From assembly GCA_037176905.1 (NCBI GenBank), contig JBBBWG010000759.1:1-36981 (forward strand): a DNA stretch of 36,981 nt. The letters are read 5' to 3'. The position numbers were made by a program, and so were the translations under genes. This document shows positions 10,601-20,335 of this stretch, one piece after another (position 1 is the first letter of the stretch; each line of letters starts with the position of its first letter). The notes under the pieces were generated by a model. That model had not been told where the DNA came from, did not search any database, and worked only from the letters and a program-made list of their open reading frames with translations. The DNA comes from Azolla pinnata. Lineage: Eukaryota > Streptophyta > Polypodiopsida > Salviniales > Salviniaceae.

Positions 10601-11664
10601 AACCGCGATTCATGCGAAACATCCAATTCAAACAAGCTAGATCGCTGCCCAAGATCCATCTCCAGCTCTTCATGATCCACAATTCAAGCAAAACAGCCGA
10701 CTCAAACGAGCTATATTGCTGCCCAAGATCCATCCTGAGCACTTCATGAACCACAATTCATGCGAAACATCTGATATCAAAGAGCTAGATCGCTGGCCAA
10801 GATCCATCCCGAGCTCTTCATGAACCACAATCCATGCGAAACATCCATTATTAAAAAAAGAGCTAGATCGCTGCCCAAAAATCCATCCCAAGCTCTTCGT
10901 GAACTGCGATTCATGCGAAACATCCGATTCAAACGAGCTAGATCGCTGCCCAAGATCCATCTCGAGCCCTTCATGAAACCAAACTTCATGCGAAACATCC
11001 GATTCAAAAACGCTAGATCGCTGCTCAAGATCCATCCCGAGCTCTTCACGAAACCAAAATTCATGCAAAACATCCGATTAGAAAAACGCTAGATCGCTGC
11101 TCAAGATCCATCCCGAGATCTTCACGAAACCAAAATTCATGCAAAACATCCGATTCCAAAGAGCTAGATCGCTGCCCACGATCCATCCCGAGCTCTTCGT
11201 GGAACCAGAATTCATGCGTAACATCCGATTCAAAAGAGCTACATTGCTGCCTAAGATCCGTCCCAAGCACTTCATGAACCACACACAATTCATGCGAGGC
11301 ATCCCATTCAAAAGAGGTAGATCGCTGCCCAAGACCCGTCCCAAGCTCTTCATAAACCGCAATGCGAGCAAAGCATCCGATTCAAAAGAGCAGACTATGC
11401 TTTTCGATCTTTCAAACAGAGCCCCGTGAGGGAATAGGGGGGGGAGAGTTAGGGACGCGTACACGGCATCTTGTCGAGCTCCAGCGCGATCTGCTCCAGG
11501 ATGGGGTCGTCGTCGTCGCCGCCATCGGAGGAGGAGGAGGAGCGCGCGAGGAAGGAGGCGACGGACTTGAGGGCGTCGAGGGTGAGGGTGACGCCGCGGA
11601 GGCGGAGCTTCTGCTGCGCTCGCCTCATGCGCAGCTGCTGCGGAGCAGACGGCAGAGGCGCCAT
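7662..11664 (-). CDS. DPB2: DNA polymerase epsilon subunit B (DPB2)
   Basis: Second subunit of the leading-strand replicative polymerase, a B-subunit with an inactivated phosphoesterase fold. Thirteen exons give 538 aa: 11463-11664, 10070-10220, 9658-9832, 9449-9580, 9263-9340, 9060-9164, 8892-8972, 8656-8786, 8465-8559, 8281-8380, 8082-8196, 7886-7996, 7662-7802. Family landmarks are CEMTPVQSLIG at the exon 3/4 join, KRWVMGVISQLEDGRFFLED (exon 4), GLDFFGGGSLT (exon 6), PSLFIFMGNFCS (exon 8), IPGSEDLG and VLPRPALP (exons 9-10), RMRRSCILPP (exon 11), LYPTPH (exon 12) and INPGSF near the end. Arabidopsis DPB2 is of similar length (about 526 aa). The start is the ATG at 11664; the frame runs further upstream only through the E2F sites, with no ATG. 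Introns 4 and 6 look U12-type. Intron 1 (10221-11462) holds a tandem array. Confidence 0.93.
8973..9059 (-). other. Probable U12-type GT-AG intron (DPB2 intron 6)
   Basis: The donor that preserves frame is GTATCCTCT, 8 of 9 against the U12 GT-AG consensus GTATCCTTT. The 3' end is CAG, and a CTTGAC branch core has its A at 8984, 11 nt upstream. The two outer branch-site positions differ from TCCTTGAC, so this is weaker than intron 4. The competing GT two bases earlier (C|GTGTAT) would break the frame. Confidence 0.7.
9341..9448 (-). other. U12-type AT-AC intron (DPB2 intron 4)
   Basis: On the minus strand the intron begins ATATCCTGC (7 of 9 against the minor-spliceosome consensus ATATCCTTT) and ends in AC. 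A perfect U12 branch site, TTCCTTAAC, has its branch A at 9354, 13 nt from the 3' end, inside the usual 10-16 nt window. Excision joins LSEA to KITTGLF in phase 0, as expected for the family. There is no GT donor near the exon end that would give this join. Confidence 0.9.
10311..10436. repeat. Two-copy 63-bp direct repeat in DPB2 intron 1
   Basis: GATGCAAACAAAGCCCTT and the following AGAAACAAAGATCTG and ATGATAACG blocks occur twice, starting at about 10311 and 10374, just inside the 3' end of the intron and next to the 75-bp array. Confidence 0.8.
10480..11400. repeat. ~75-bp tandem array in DPB2 intron 1
   Basis: About 12 diverged copies of a unit holding GAGCTAGATCGCTGCCCAAG, ATCCATCCCGAGCTCTTCATG, and GAAACATCCGATTCAAA. 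Unit starts fall near 10485, 10559, 10634, 10708, 10782, 10860, 10936, 11010, 11085, 11161, 11237 and 11313. A period near a multiple of 3 keeps long frames open on both strands, but these sit within the intron and resemble nothing known. Confidence 0.9.
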
Positions 11665-11700
11665 AGCCGCGACCTTCGCTTCAGACCGACTCTGTTCCCG

Positions 11701-11734
11701 TTTCCGCGCCAAATGCAGAGTGTTTCCCGCCAAA
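11701..11734 (-). promoter_or_regulatory. Paired E2F-binding sites upstream of DPB2
   Basis: Read on the minus strand, TTTGGCGGGAAA (11723-11734) and TTTGGCGCGGAAA (11701-11713) both fit the E2F/DP consensus TTTSSCGC or its reverse. They lie about 40-70 bp upstream of the DPB2 ATG. Plant replication genes are commonly driven at G1/S by E2F, so S-phase control of DPB2 is expected. Site function is inferred. Confidence 0.75.
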
Positions 11735-11857
11735 AAAAGTCCACTGTATGATAGATGTTTTAGGGTTTAGGGCTTCTCGAGGTTTTTAGGGTTTAGGGTT
11801 TCTCGAGGTTTTTAGGGTTTAGGGTTTCTCGAGGTTTCTTCTGGGGTTTAGGGTTTC

Positions 11858-11957
11858 NNNNNNNNNNNNNNNNNNNNNNNNNNNNNNNNNNNNNNNNNNN
11901 NNNNNNNNNNNNNNNNNNNNNNNNNNNNNNNNNNNNNNNNNNNNNNNNNNNNNNNNN
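11858..11957. other. Assembly gap (100 N)
   Basis: Exactly 100 N, the customary placeholder for a gap of unknown size. It falls in the telomere-like repeats, which probably caused the break, so the true DPB2-CBP60 distance is unknown. Confidence 0.98.
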
Positions 11958-12103
11958 TTTCAAGGTTTCTGGGGCTTAGGGTTTCAAGGTTTCAAGGTTT
12001 TTAGGGTTTAGGGTTTCTCAAGGTTCCAAGGGTTTAGGGGCTCAGGGACTCAAGGTTTAGAGTTTCGTGCGTTTACGGTTTCAAGGTTTAGAGGCCATAG
12101 GCA

Positions 12104-12230
12104 CCATGGTCGCGAGCTTCGCTTTAGACCGACTTTGTTCCCATTTCGATGCCAAATGCAGAGTGTTTCCCGCCAAAAAAAGTCTTGCGTATGACAGATG
12201 TTTTAGAGGTTTAGGGTTTCTCAAGGTTTC
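12104..12230 (-). repeat. Second, diverged copy of the DPB2 promoter/start region
   Basis: This segment aligns without obvious large gaps to 11661-11787. Both carry the CAT of the start codon, the CGACTyTGTTCCC block, TGCAGAGTGTTTCCCGCC, the A-run, and the TTTAGGG tail. In this copy the distal E2F site is intact (12166-12177) and the proximal one is degenerate. The ATG-equivalent is followed by a stop within 8 codons, so it is a promoter duplicate, not a second gene. Confidence 0.8.
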
Positions 12231-13077
12231 TAGGGTTTAGGGTTTCAAGGTTTCAAGGGCTTAGGGTTTCCAAGGGTTTTAGGGGCTCATGGGTTCAAAG
12301 CTTTAGGGTTTCGGGCGTTTACGGTTTCAAGGTTTCAATAAGGGTTTTGGGTGGTGGTTGTGCCTTTTTTCAACGCTTACTTATTGCAAAATCTGGCGGA
12401 TTCATCAGAAGATGATTCAGTTACTAAAATTACTACTGATTATGATTGCGATTGTGTATTTTTGTTGGCATAGATCTGATTCGATCCGAGTATTGTTCTG
12501 TTCTCGATAGTTTGGTCGACAGAATGCATCATTAATCGCAATTCGACCCCAGTATGTCGAGGGGTCCCAGTTTGGTTTTTTTTCTTTTTTTTTGTGCGCG
12601 GGCAAAGGCCAAGTACGGAATTGCGCTCCATTTTTTTCGCGATTCGAGGGTGGAAATCAGCAACCCCTTGACTAATTAACTTCCCGACAGAAGACGCAAT
12701 CTCTTGGCTCTCTGATTTCAAAAACACGAGAAAGAATCTTCGTCGCGAATTTTATCGATTAGTAAGCAAACATGACTTTGACTTTCTCGGAAGGCCTCAT
12801 GGGCCGACAACGTCGTCTTGTCAGCTGATACCGACAGGTTTGTTACAGAAGCTCGGAGACGACTCCGTTCTTCTGTTTCTACATGCAAACGGGTTCATGA
12901 AAGAATCACCCCACAAAAAAGCTCACCATCCGCGTACGCAACTGCAATATGCCACTTCAAAAGCAACCAAGATCCGGTAAGACAAAAGTTCGATCTCTGT
13001 AGTCAGCTTCTGCTACCTGATGCGAAAGGTTTTCGAGTACAAGCAACGAAACATGAAGAAGAGCAAAAACGCGTGCC

Positions 13078-13400
13078 TTGGTCAAGCCACGACGTATTCT
13101 TGAATGGTGTATGCATGCATGTGTGGCTTGCCTCGGACTATACCTCGGAATGTATGTATATGTGCATTCTTGCATGTGCACACACATCTTGAATGGTGTA
13201 TGTGATCATGCATGCATGCATGTGTGGCTTGCCTCAGACCATACCTCTGAATGTATGTATATGTGCATTCTTGCATGTGCACGCACATCTTGAATGGTGT
13301 ATGTGATCATGCATGCATGCATGTGTGGCTTGCCTCAGACTATACATCTGAATGTATGTATATGTACATTCTTGCATGTGCACACACATCTTGAACGGTG
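13078..13400. repeat. ~103-bp minisatellite, three copies
   Basis: Three near-identical units, each with TGTGGCTTGCCTC, a TGAATGTATGTATATGT block, TTCTTGCATGTGCAC and CACATCTTGAA. The chain of ORFs on both strands here is a by-product of the repeats. Confidence 0.85.
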
Positions 13401-13755
13401 CATGCATGCATGTATGTGTGCAATCTATGCATGCAATGCATGCATGCGAGCCACGGATGGCATGTATGTACATGCATGTGAATGCATGCATGCACATGAT
13501 CGAGGGAGGATGCATCCATCGCACAGTGTGTAACGCATGTATGCACGGATGCATGCATGGGTGTGTATGCATGTATGCGTGCATGTGCATGTGTCTGTAT
13601 GTATGTCCGTGCATATGTATGCATGCGTGCGTGTATGTATGCATGTGTGCATGTGCGTATGTATGTATGCACGTGTGCATGTGTGTGTGCATGTATGTAT
13701 GTGTGCATGTATGTATGTATGTATGCATGTATGTATGTATGTATGTGTGCATCCT
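13401..13755. repeat. TGCATG/TGTATG-rich simple-sequence tract
   Basis: Almost purely alternating purine-pyrimidine sequence built from GCATGCATG, TGTATG and TGTGCATG. It contains many CATGCATG (RY) elements, the core bound by plant B3 factors, and could adopt Z-DNA. The Cys/Met- and His/Thr-rich frames across it are not proteins. Confidence 0.85.
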
Positions 13756-13905
13756 CAGAGAAGCTCCATTGAGTCTTTCTGCTTCACTCTCAGTGTTTCT
13801 CTGTCCGCAGATTTCTTCCACGTTTCTCGCAGAGATTGTCCGAAGTTGTGCAGATCCATGGCTTTTGTATCCGCAGGGAAAAAGACCTAGATAGTGTCCT
13901 GGAAC

Positions 13906-13935
13906 TAACCCTAAACCCGGAACCCTAAACCCTAG
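13906..13935 (+). promoter_or_regulatory. Telo-box motifs upstream of CBP60
   Basis: AACCCTAAACCC (13907-13918) and AAACCCTA (13927-13934) lie about 180-205 bp before the CBP60 start codon. Telo-boxes are known in plant promoters and 5' leaders; the role here is inferred. Confidence 0.5.
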
Positions 13936-14112
13936 ATCACGGGGCAGAACAGGGGATGCTCCGCCTAGCCTGCCTTCATACTACCGCCCATCAATCCCAT
14001 TGTTTCTCGGCGTTTGGCTTCTCAACCCTGCTACCTGCATAGAAAAACACGCATAAAACGGCGGTTTTCTGCAGATTTTGGATTAACTCAGCTCGGGCTG
14101 TTCAGTGCTGTG

Positions 14113-17100
14113 ATGGCGACGCATCATCAGGAACAAGAACAAGAAGAAGAAGAAGGAAGCAGCTCGGGTTGTCATCGATCAGTGAGTAGCTCGGGTGGAA
14201 CCAAACGGCCTTTTGAGAAACTTTCTGCAAATGGATATGGTGATGCCGGCTCGATGGAAGAGAAGCATCGTAAGCTCACGCCATCCCTAGCAAGGTACAA
14301 TATTATACGTGGATTGGAATGCTATTTGGGCTGGCTTTGTGACTTGATTACTCGAGAATAATCTTGATTCATCCACAACACATCCTTCTTGGCTGTTTTA
14401 CTTTACCAGTGTTGTGTTTGAAGCTGTTAGAATGGAGACCACTACAAAGATTTGCTCAACACTAGAACCTTTTCTCCGTCAAGTGGTGAGCAACCTGTTT
14501 TCGTGGGCTTCTGAGCAATAATGGTTGCTACACAAAAGCGGCTTTTTTTGTTGGTTTCAGGGGTTGTCAAGATTAAATTGAGATATTTTGTGGTTACTGC
14601 ACAAAAAATGATCGTGATTGTTTCCGTACTTTGTTGCATAACGTTGGTATCAGGTGAAGTGAAAAGCAACTGACTGGTTTGAAGTTATGACTGATTGAAT
14701 GGAAGTTTTGTGGGCACTCGAAGATCTGAATGATATTGAACGTGGCCTGAATCCCTGTATTATCTTTTGATTTTTTTCACTTTTATTGTCCATGAACATC
14801 TTTCTATTTTCACGGAAGAATGCCTTTTATCCGATTTTAATTTTTTGGAGGGGGATTTATTTATTTCTACCTTTAAACAGCATGAACTTAGAACATTTAA
14901 TAATTTTTGTTGTACTCATAGTGGATGTTTAATTGTTTGCAGTTTGGTGTGTGCATAGCACAGTGTTTCTTGAAATTGCCAAGTTTCTATCTTGATCTCT
15001 GTCAGTTGTCTAAAACAGCTCAACTTAGTTCTGTATCACTGCAGATAGGAGAGGAAGTGGAGCGTGCCCTGGGAAGACTTATCCCCACCATGCATGGATC
15101 AAGGTGTGTGCAAGATGCAATATGGTGCATCTGTTCACTCATTTATGATAACAGTTCGTGTGAATTCTTAAATGATAGCATCTGATAGTATTTAGTTCAA
15201 GGGATTGCTTATATGCAGGACTATTGACTCATACACCAGTCTGAAGTGATAAAGAAGATATGGTTATCTAAATGAATGAGGGAGGATGATTGTACATTTC
15301 TTTCACCGTTTTTGTATAGTGGGTTTAATTATTATAATATTCCCAAGTGCTTTGCTATTGCAGACTTCCCCCGCAACTACAGGAACCCCACTCCTCGAAT
15401 TTGCAGCTTGTTTTCAAGAACAAGCTTTCCCTCCCTCTTTTCACAGGTGCTAAAGTAGAAGGGGATCAAGGTTTACCGATACGTGTTGCTCTTCAAGATG
15501 CAACCACTGGCCAGATTCTTGAAACAGGATCTGAATCTATAGCTAAACTAGAGGTGGTGGTTCTTGATGGGGGCTTCGCTAATGAAGATGGATGGACAGC
15601 TGAGCAATTTGAACAACACATCGTGAAAGAGCGTGATGGAAAGAGGCCACTTCTTACTGGAGACTTGAATGTGACATTGAAGGAAGGGGTTGGTTCATTG
15701 GGTGAGTTGATGTTTACAGACAATTCAAGCTGGATCAGAAGCAGAAAGTTCAGGCTTGGAGTCAGGGTCTCCCATGGATATATGGAAGGCATTCGGATCA
15801 AGGAATGTAAGACAGAAGCTTTCATTGTCAAAGATCATAGAGGGGAGCGTAAGTTTTTGTTACTCGCGATTGTCTTGTACTCTTCATCACACACATGCAC
15901 GCACAAAATTTGCTTGTCGTTCTTATTGTCCTTCATGTTTCAGTTTACAAAAAGCACAACCCACCAGCTCTAACTGATGAGGTATGGAGGCTGAATAAAA
16001 TTGGCAAAGATGGAGCGTTTCACAAGAGACTTCAAGAGAGTGGCATTAAGAGTGTACAGGACTTTCTCCAGAGCTATGAGAGGGATAAACAGAAGCTGAG
16101 AAATGTAATGATCTATCGAGCCAGGTGAATAATCCCATGGAAAATAAACTCGAAGTAATGATAAAGACTTGTTTGCTAATGATGCAGGTACTAGGAGGTG
16201 GTATGTCAAACAAGATGTGGGAGGTGACAGTAGCACATGCAAAGACTTGTGTCCTGAATGACAAACTCTATGTCTTCAATGCGGACAGTGTACATAATGT
16301 TCTTGTTATATTTAATTGTATTCACAAATTTATGGGCGTGACTTTAAGTGGTCACTTTAAGTCTGTGGAATCTCTGACAGAAAACGAGAAGGTAGTATAT
16401 TGCCTCATTACATAAATGATGTCGATGTATGAAAACACTTGTACATGCTTCGAACATGCACAATTACTTGTTCTTTTGCACAGGTGCATATTGATGGTCT
16501 CATGAAGGTGGCTTATGCGAATTGGCACACTGTCACAGAATGTGATAGTGGTTTCCTTGCTGCTGAACCTGCATACAAGGGCATGAATATGCATTACAGT
16601 GCAAATGAGGGCATGAGAATGATCGGATGTTCAAGTGACCTCAACGAACAATCTTCAAGAAATGGCCATGGTGTGGCAAAGGCACCTGGTAAGATAGCCT
16701 GTTGTGAGGTTTGTCGAGTGAAGCTTGTATTTGCTTAGAGATAATATCTAAATCTGATTCCTTGCATACTACAGTAGATAGTGCTATATTTCACCATCTC
16801 AATTACAACACAGAAGTCATATCAAGAGGTGATAGCCAAGGGCAGTTAATCAACCGTAACGATCAGACACTAACTACAGAAAACAACACAGAGAACGTCC
16901 TAACGTCAAACCGAGCATCCTTTATTGGAAATGATCCTTCCCTTCTTCACCATGGAACATCACAACAAATATACCAACAGAATTATGTCGAATGGCAGTA
17001 CAGCCCAGGGACGCATATCAATCAATGTTTAATTGAAGAGGGTATCCATGGGGGCAGACAAGTGAATGATGATATGCAGCAGCTCTTGAGGTCTTCCTAT

Positions 17101-17322
17101 GCCCCTTTCTTGGGATCTTTCAGATTGTGTGATGATGAATCATACATACCAGGAGGCTACATCCAACCTCACACTGTCGCATATGGTGTACGCTCATCTG
17201 GAAGGGCGTGCATAGGTTGGCTGAAGATCAAAGCAGCGCTACGGTGGGGCATCTTCATCAGGAAAATCGCTCACGAGAAAGCTGTGAGACGAGCTCAGCT
17301 TGAAGAACTTACATACTTCTAG
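14113..17322 (+). CDS. CALMODULIN-BINDING PROTEIN 60 family transcription factor
   Basis: Plant-specific DNA-binding protein of the CBP60/SARD1 family, which in angiosperms controls salicylic-acid and immune gene expression. Eight exons, all GT-AG, give 639 aa: 14113-14294, 14410-14485, 15045-15103, 15364-15848, 15944-16104, 16188-16391, 16484-16688, 16775-17322. The conserved N-terminal block includes [13 protein letters not shown] and [12 protein letters not shown] (exons 2-3). The central domain (about residues 115-390) contains [72 protein letters not shown] and [11 protein letters not shown]. The C-terminus has [17 protein letters not shown], a basic amphipathic stretch suited to calmodulin binding, which is closer to CBP60a-type layout than to CBP60g, whose site is N-terminal. 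The start is the first in-frame ATG; an acidic Glu-rich leader follows. It lies head to head with DPB2. Confidence 0.93.
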
Positions 17323-18698
17323 TTTATGAGTATCAAAGGTGTACCAGTTTCTCTGCCATGTCTTTGGGTTCTCGCTTATTTGGTGTTTTTTCTTGGTGAA
17401 GATTTTGGCTTCGTAAAGAATCATAGAATGTTGTATCATGAATACTGGCTTGGATTTGGTCAATGGGTGCAGGGAAGTGTTGGTAGGTAGGACACAACTT
17501 GAGAGTTATATTGTCTAACAAGAGCAGATACTTACTTACCAGGAAGAAAGCAACTAACATAGAGGCATCTGACAACTGTAACATAGTGTACCAGCCAAAA
17601 TAAGTCAAATTAGAAGCCTTGTATTGTGCATCACCTCCTTGTCTTGAGGTCGACCATCAGAACTTTCGTGCTGCTCACCATGGAGAATAGAGCTCAAAGA
17701 CAGGAAGGTTTTTCAAGATGGAGCGAAAAGTGGTCCCTTCATTTGCACCCACATCTTCTTCATTGACTGGTTTCATGTATGACATTATCATGTTCCCCAC
17801 AGAGATGTGTGGCTTCATAGTCGCCTGCTAGTTTCAGCGCTGGTGTATGAGGAAAAAGCGTTGTAAAGTTATAGATCGATTCTTTTGCAAGTGTACTTTG
17901 GAAGGATGTGGGGGGCGTCTCCCGATTATGTTCTTCATCTTTGAAGAACACCACAAGATTAATTTATCTATGCATTGTGTAATCTTGTTCTTGGCATCTG
18001 GTGTGCTTTTCGCTTGGGTGGTGAATGATCCATGGTGAGTGAAGCAGAAGTCTGTTTTTGGACATGCAAGTTGCTTGTGCTGATGCCATTTATACAAAAG
18101 CTTAGATGATTATTGTAAGACCTTTGTACATCCACAGTAAAGGGGGTAGGGATCAACAGTCCATTGTACATGGTATTGACTTGTAATTTGATCTTAATCT
18201 ACGCATGGGGTGATACAATCAACTTTCTGAAATTTGATTTCATGAACTGCATTGAAGAATCAACTCAAATACTCTGATTACAAAACATTGATGGGCTCAC
18301 GATTTCATGGCATTTCGCCTTGGATTGTGCACTCTATTTTAGAAGGATTCATGATCACTTCAAATCCTTGATGAAGACCAGAAATTTTGCAACGGATTGA
18401 AGCTGTTCTAATGAGCTATGGCATTTGTATGTTGTGATGCTTAGCTCAAGACCACAAAATACAATAGATTGAAGCTGTTCAATGAGCTATATGCCAAAAT
18501 CGTGTTTTTGTTTTCTGTTTTTTAAGGATTGAACTGATCTTGGGCTTATTTCAAACTCTTAGGTCTCTTTTTGTCCCTCTTTCTTTTCTTCCTCGAAAAC
18601 ATTCTCCCCTGCTCCTACTGTGTTTGCCAGAGATTAGCATCTTTTTGCCCACGGATCCGAGGCAAAGAACCCATTGCTGGATTTTCAGCACAGGAAGG
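17323..18698. other. CBP60 3' flank and DUF3444 gene promoter
   Basis: AT-rich, with only short unsupported frames. No J-domain exon is visible. Confidence 0.6.
18395..18497. repeat. Two-copy ~69-bp direct repeat
   Basis: GATTGAAGCTGTTCtAATGAGCTAT and its diverged copy lie at about 18397 and 18466, between CBP60 and the DUF3444 gene. Confidence 0.7.
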
Positions 18699-19841
18699 AT
18701 GCGGGGCCTTTTCAGCGAAAACGGAGAAGCGGGAGCAGCAGGAAGAGCTCTCACGCCTGCTCCTGCAACGATTCTGACCAGGGATTTGAAGCTGCTGCTG
18801 GAAGCCGAGATTCAGAAACAAATTATGGACATGCTTAGCGAAACAGCCAGAGACATGGTGAGTGATATCGAAGTAATAGAAATAGAGGATCTCTTGGCTT
18901 GTGACATGGAGACAAGGCATGAGAAAGTGCAGAAATATGTGGCCAAAGTGAAGCTCATGGCTAGCGTATGTGTACCTCTCATTTTGCAATCCTCACATGT
19001 CATAGATAACGAAGAGGCAATCCCAGCACAAAAGGATGCTCTCAAAGAGCAAAGGGAAGGAGTTGAAGTTAGAGGATGTGAAGCTCATGATGAATCTCAC
19101 TGCAAAACAGAGCCTGCATCTCATGAGAAGAAGCTGGAAGAGCAAAATGACATGCTGGATGCAAACGATGGTGCCATCCCTGATGCAGCAACTTGGGTTG
19201 ACCCCGAAGAGCTTGACGTTGATGACTTTGAATGCCACAACTTCGATGCAGATCGAACCGAGGAGAAATTCGCAGCAGGGCAGATATGGGCTGTATATGA
19301 CGATAAAGACGGCATGCCGAGGAATTATGCATACATTGATAAACTCTGTGGCATCGAACCATTTGATGTCTGTATTTCTTGGCTTGAACCAAAGGTTAGA
19401 ACTGAAGAAGAGATCAAGTGGCTAAAATCTGGCAACACCATAACATGTGGTGAATTTGTTCATCAGAAGCAAACGACACACATTACATACGTTGAGTGCT
19501 TTTCACATGTGATGAAATCTGAGATAGCAAATGGAGGTGAAATTTTGATCAAACCCGAGAAAGGTGATGTGTGGGCGCTCTATACCACAGACGCCCCCCC
19601 CTACAGGTATGATATTATACAGATTGTAGATGAGGAATTATGTTCTCTGACTGTGGCTCCACTTGTTAAAGTCGAAGGTTTTCGAACGAGGTTCATGCAA
19701 CAGCAGAAAGCGTACAAAATATCCATGGATTCTGTCTCTCAATTCTCCCACAGGATCCCTTCTTATTTGTTAGGGAATCAGGAGGTCGCAGGTCTGGGTA
19801 CGCCTTGTTGCCTGGAACTTGATCCTGCCTCTACCCCATGA
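18699..19841 (+). CDS. DUF3444 domain protein without a J-domain
   Basis: Single ORF of 380 aa from the ATG at 18699. Residues from about 175 to the end match DUF3444, the C-terminal domain of many plant DnaJ (HSP40) proteins. Visible landmarks are FDADRTEEKFAAGQIWAVYD, DKDGMPRNYAYIDK, ISWLEP, a second WALY unit (GDVWALYTTDAPPYRYDI), LVKVEGFRTRF, FSHRIPSY and the terminal ELDPASTP. The first ~175 residues are acidic and helical-looking and I do not recognise them. No HPD-bearing J-domain is present, and the CBP60 gene ends only 1.4 kb upstream, which leaves little room for a distant 5' exon. The frame is open upstream to about 18540, but only from a TTG codon. Function is unknown; a chaperone-linked role is inference from the family. 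A possible AATAAA signal lies at 19847-19852. Confidence 0.85.
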   Translation: MRGLFSENGEAGAAGRALTPAPATILTRDLKLLLEAEIQKQIMDMLSETARDMVSDIEVIEIEDLLACDMETRHEKVQKYVAKVKLMASVCVPLILQSSHVIDNEEAIPAQKDALKEQREGVEVRGCEAHDESHCKTEPASHEKKLEEQNDMLDANDGAIPDAATWVDPEELDVDDFECHNFDADRTEEKFAAGQIWAVYDDKDGMPRNYAYIDKLCGIEPFDVCISWLEPKVRTEEEIKWLKSGNTITCGEFVHQKQTTHITYVECFSHVMKSEIANGGEILIKPEKGDVWALYTTDAPPYRYDIIQIVDEELCSLTVAPLVKVEGFRTRFMQQQKAYKISMDSVSQFSHRIPSYLLGNQEVAGLGTPCCLELDPASTP

Positions 19842-20335
19842 ACTCGAATAAAAACTTGCGTATTTATTTTACGGGCCAATGTGCTGGAGTGGTCCTTGAT
19901 GCCCAAAGATTAAACAAACTAAATTTGACCCTTATGGGACAGATGCTCTCAAAAGTGGAATGAAAGGCAAATGTTGTCTCAAATATACCAAACAATGTTT
20001 TGTGTTGATTTGTTGCGAAAAGCAATCTCATCTTAGTTGAGATCCAATTTGTTGAATTTGGAGGGTGTCCCCATGAAAATGTTACAAAAAATCTTTGTTA
20101 TAGAAGACTGCATGTTGGGGGTTATCCTGGCACGATCACTCAGATTTAATTTTGTGTAGAATGATACAAGTATAAGTGTTCATCATGGCAATAAGTCCTA
20201 GCAGGTGGCAAGAATGCCTACAATGGAACAGCAGGGTTCTGGCCCGGGAATGGAGGCTGCTGTGCTGCAAGATACATCTGTATATACTTTTTGGGATTGA
20301 ATGTTTACTACTATGAATTCAACATCATCACGGTT
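19842..20335. other. Convergent 3' ends of DUF3444 gene and kinesin
   Basis: About 490 bp shared by two converging transcription units; 3' UTRs may overlap. Nothing else seen. Confidence 0.6.
19847..19852 (+). promoter_or_regulatory. Possible polyadenylation signal of the DUF3444 gene
   Basis: AATAAA lies 5 nt after the stop codon. That is very close, so the working signal may be further downstream. Confidence 0.35.

Larger units (their letters stand above)
11755..12340. repeat. Interstitial telomere-like (TTTAGGG) repeats
   Basis: Degenerate copies of TTTAGGG interleaved with TTTC(T/A)AAGG and TCTCGAGG units run through both sides of the assembly gap. On the minus strand they give AAACCCTA telo-box motifs upstream of DPB2, a motif often paired with other elements in plant proliferation genes. 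Confidence 0.85.

Noticed and set aside
10670..11464. Overlapping ORFs of 90-132 aa on both strands
   Set aside because: Products of the 75-bp tandem array, which keeps frames open; they lie within DPB2 intron 1.
11665..11733. Upstream extension of DPB2 to 11733
   Set aside because: Would start at TTG, not ATG, and would place E2F sites in coding sequence; ATG at 11664 is the natural start.
13234..13821. 195-aa His/Thr-rich ORF and several Cys/Met-rich partners
   Set aside because: Translation of TGCATG/TGTATG repeats in all frames.
18540..18698. Upstream extension of the DUF3444 ORF to 18540
   Set aside because: Begins with TTG and the residues look like untranslated leader; first ATG in frame is 18699.
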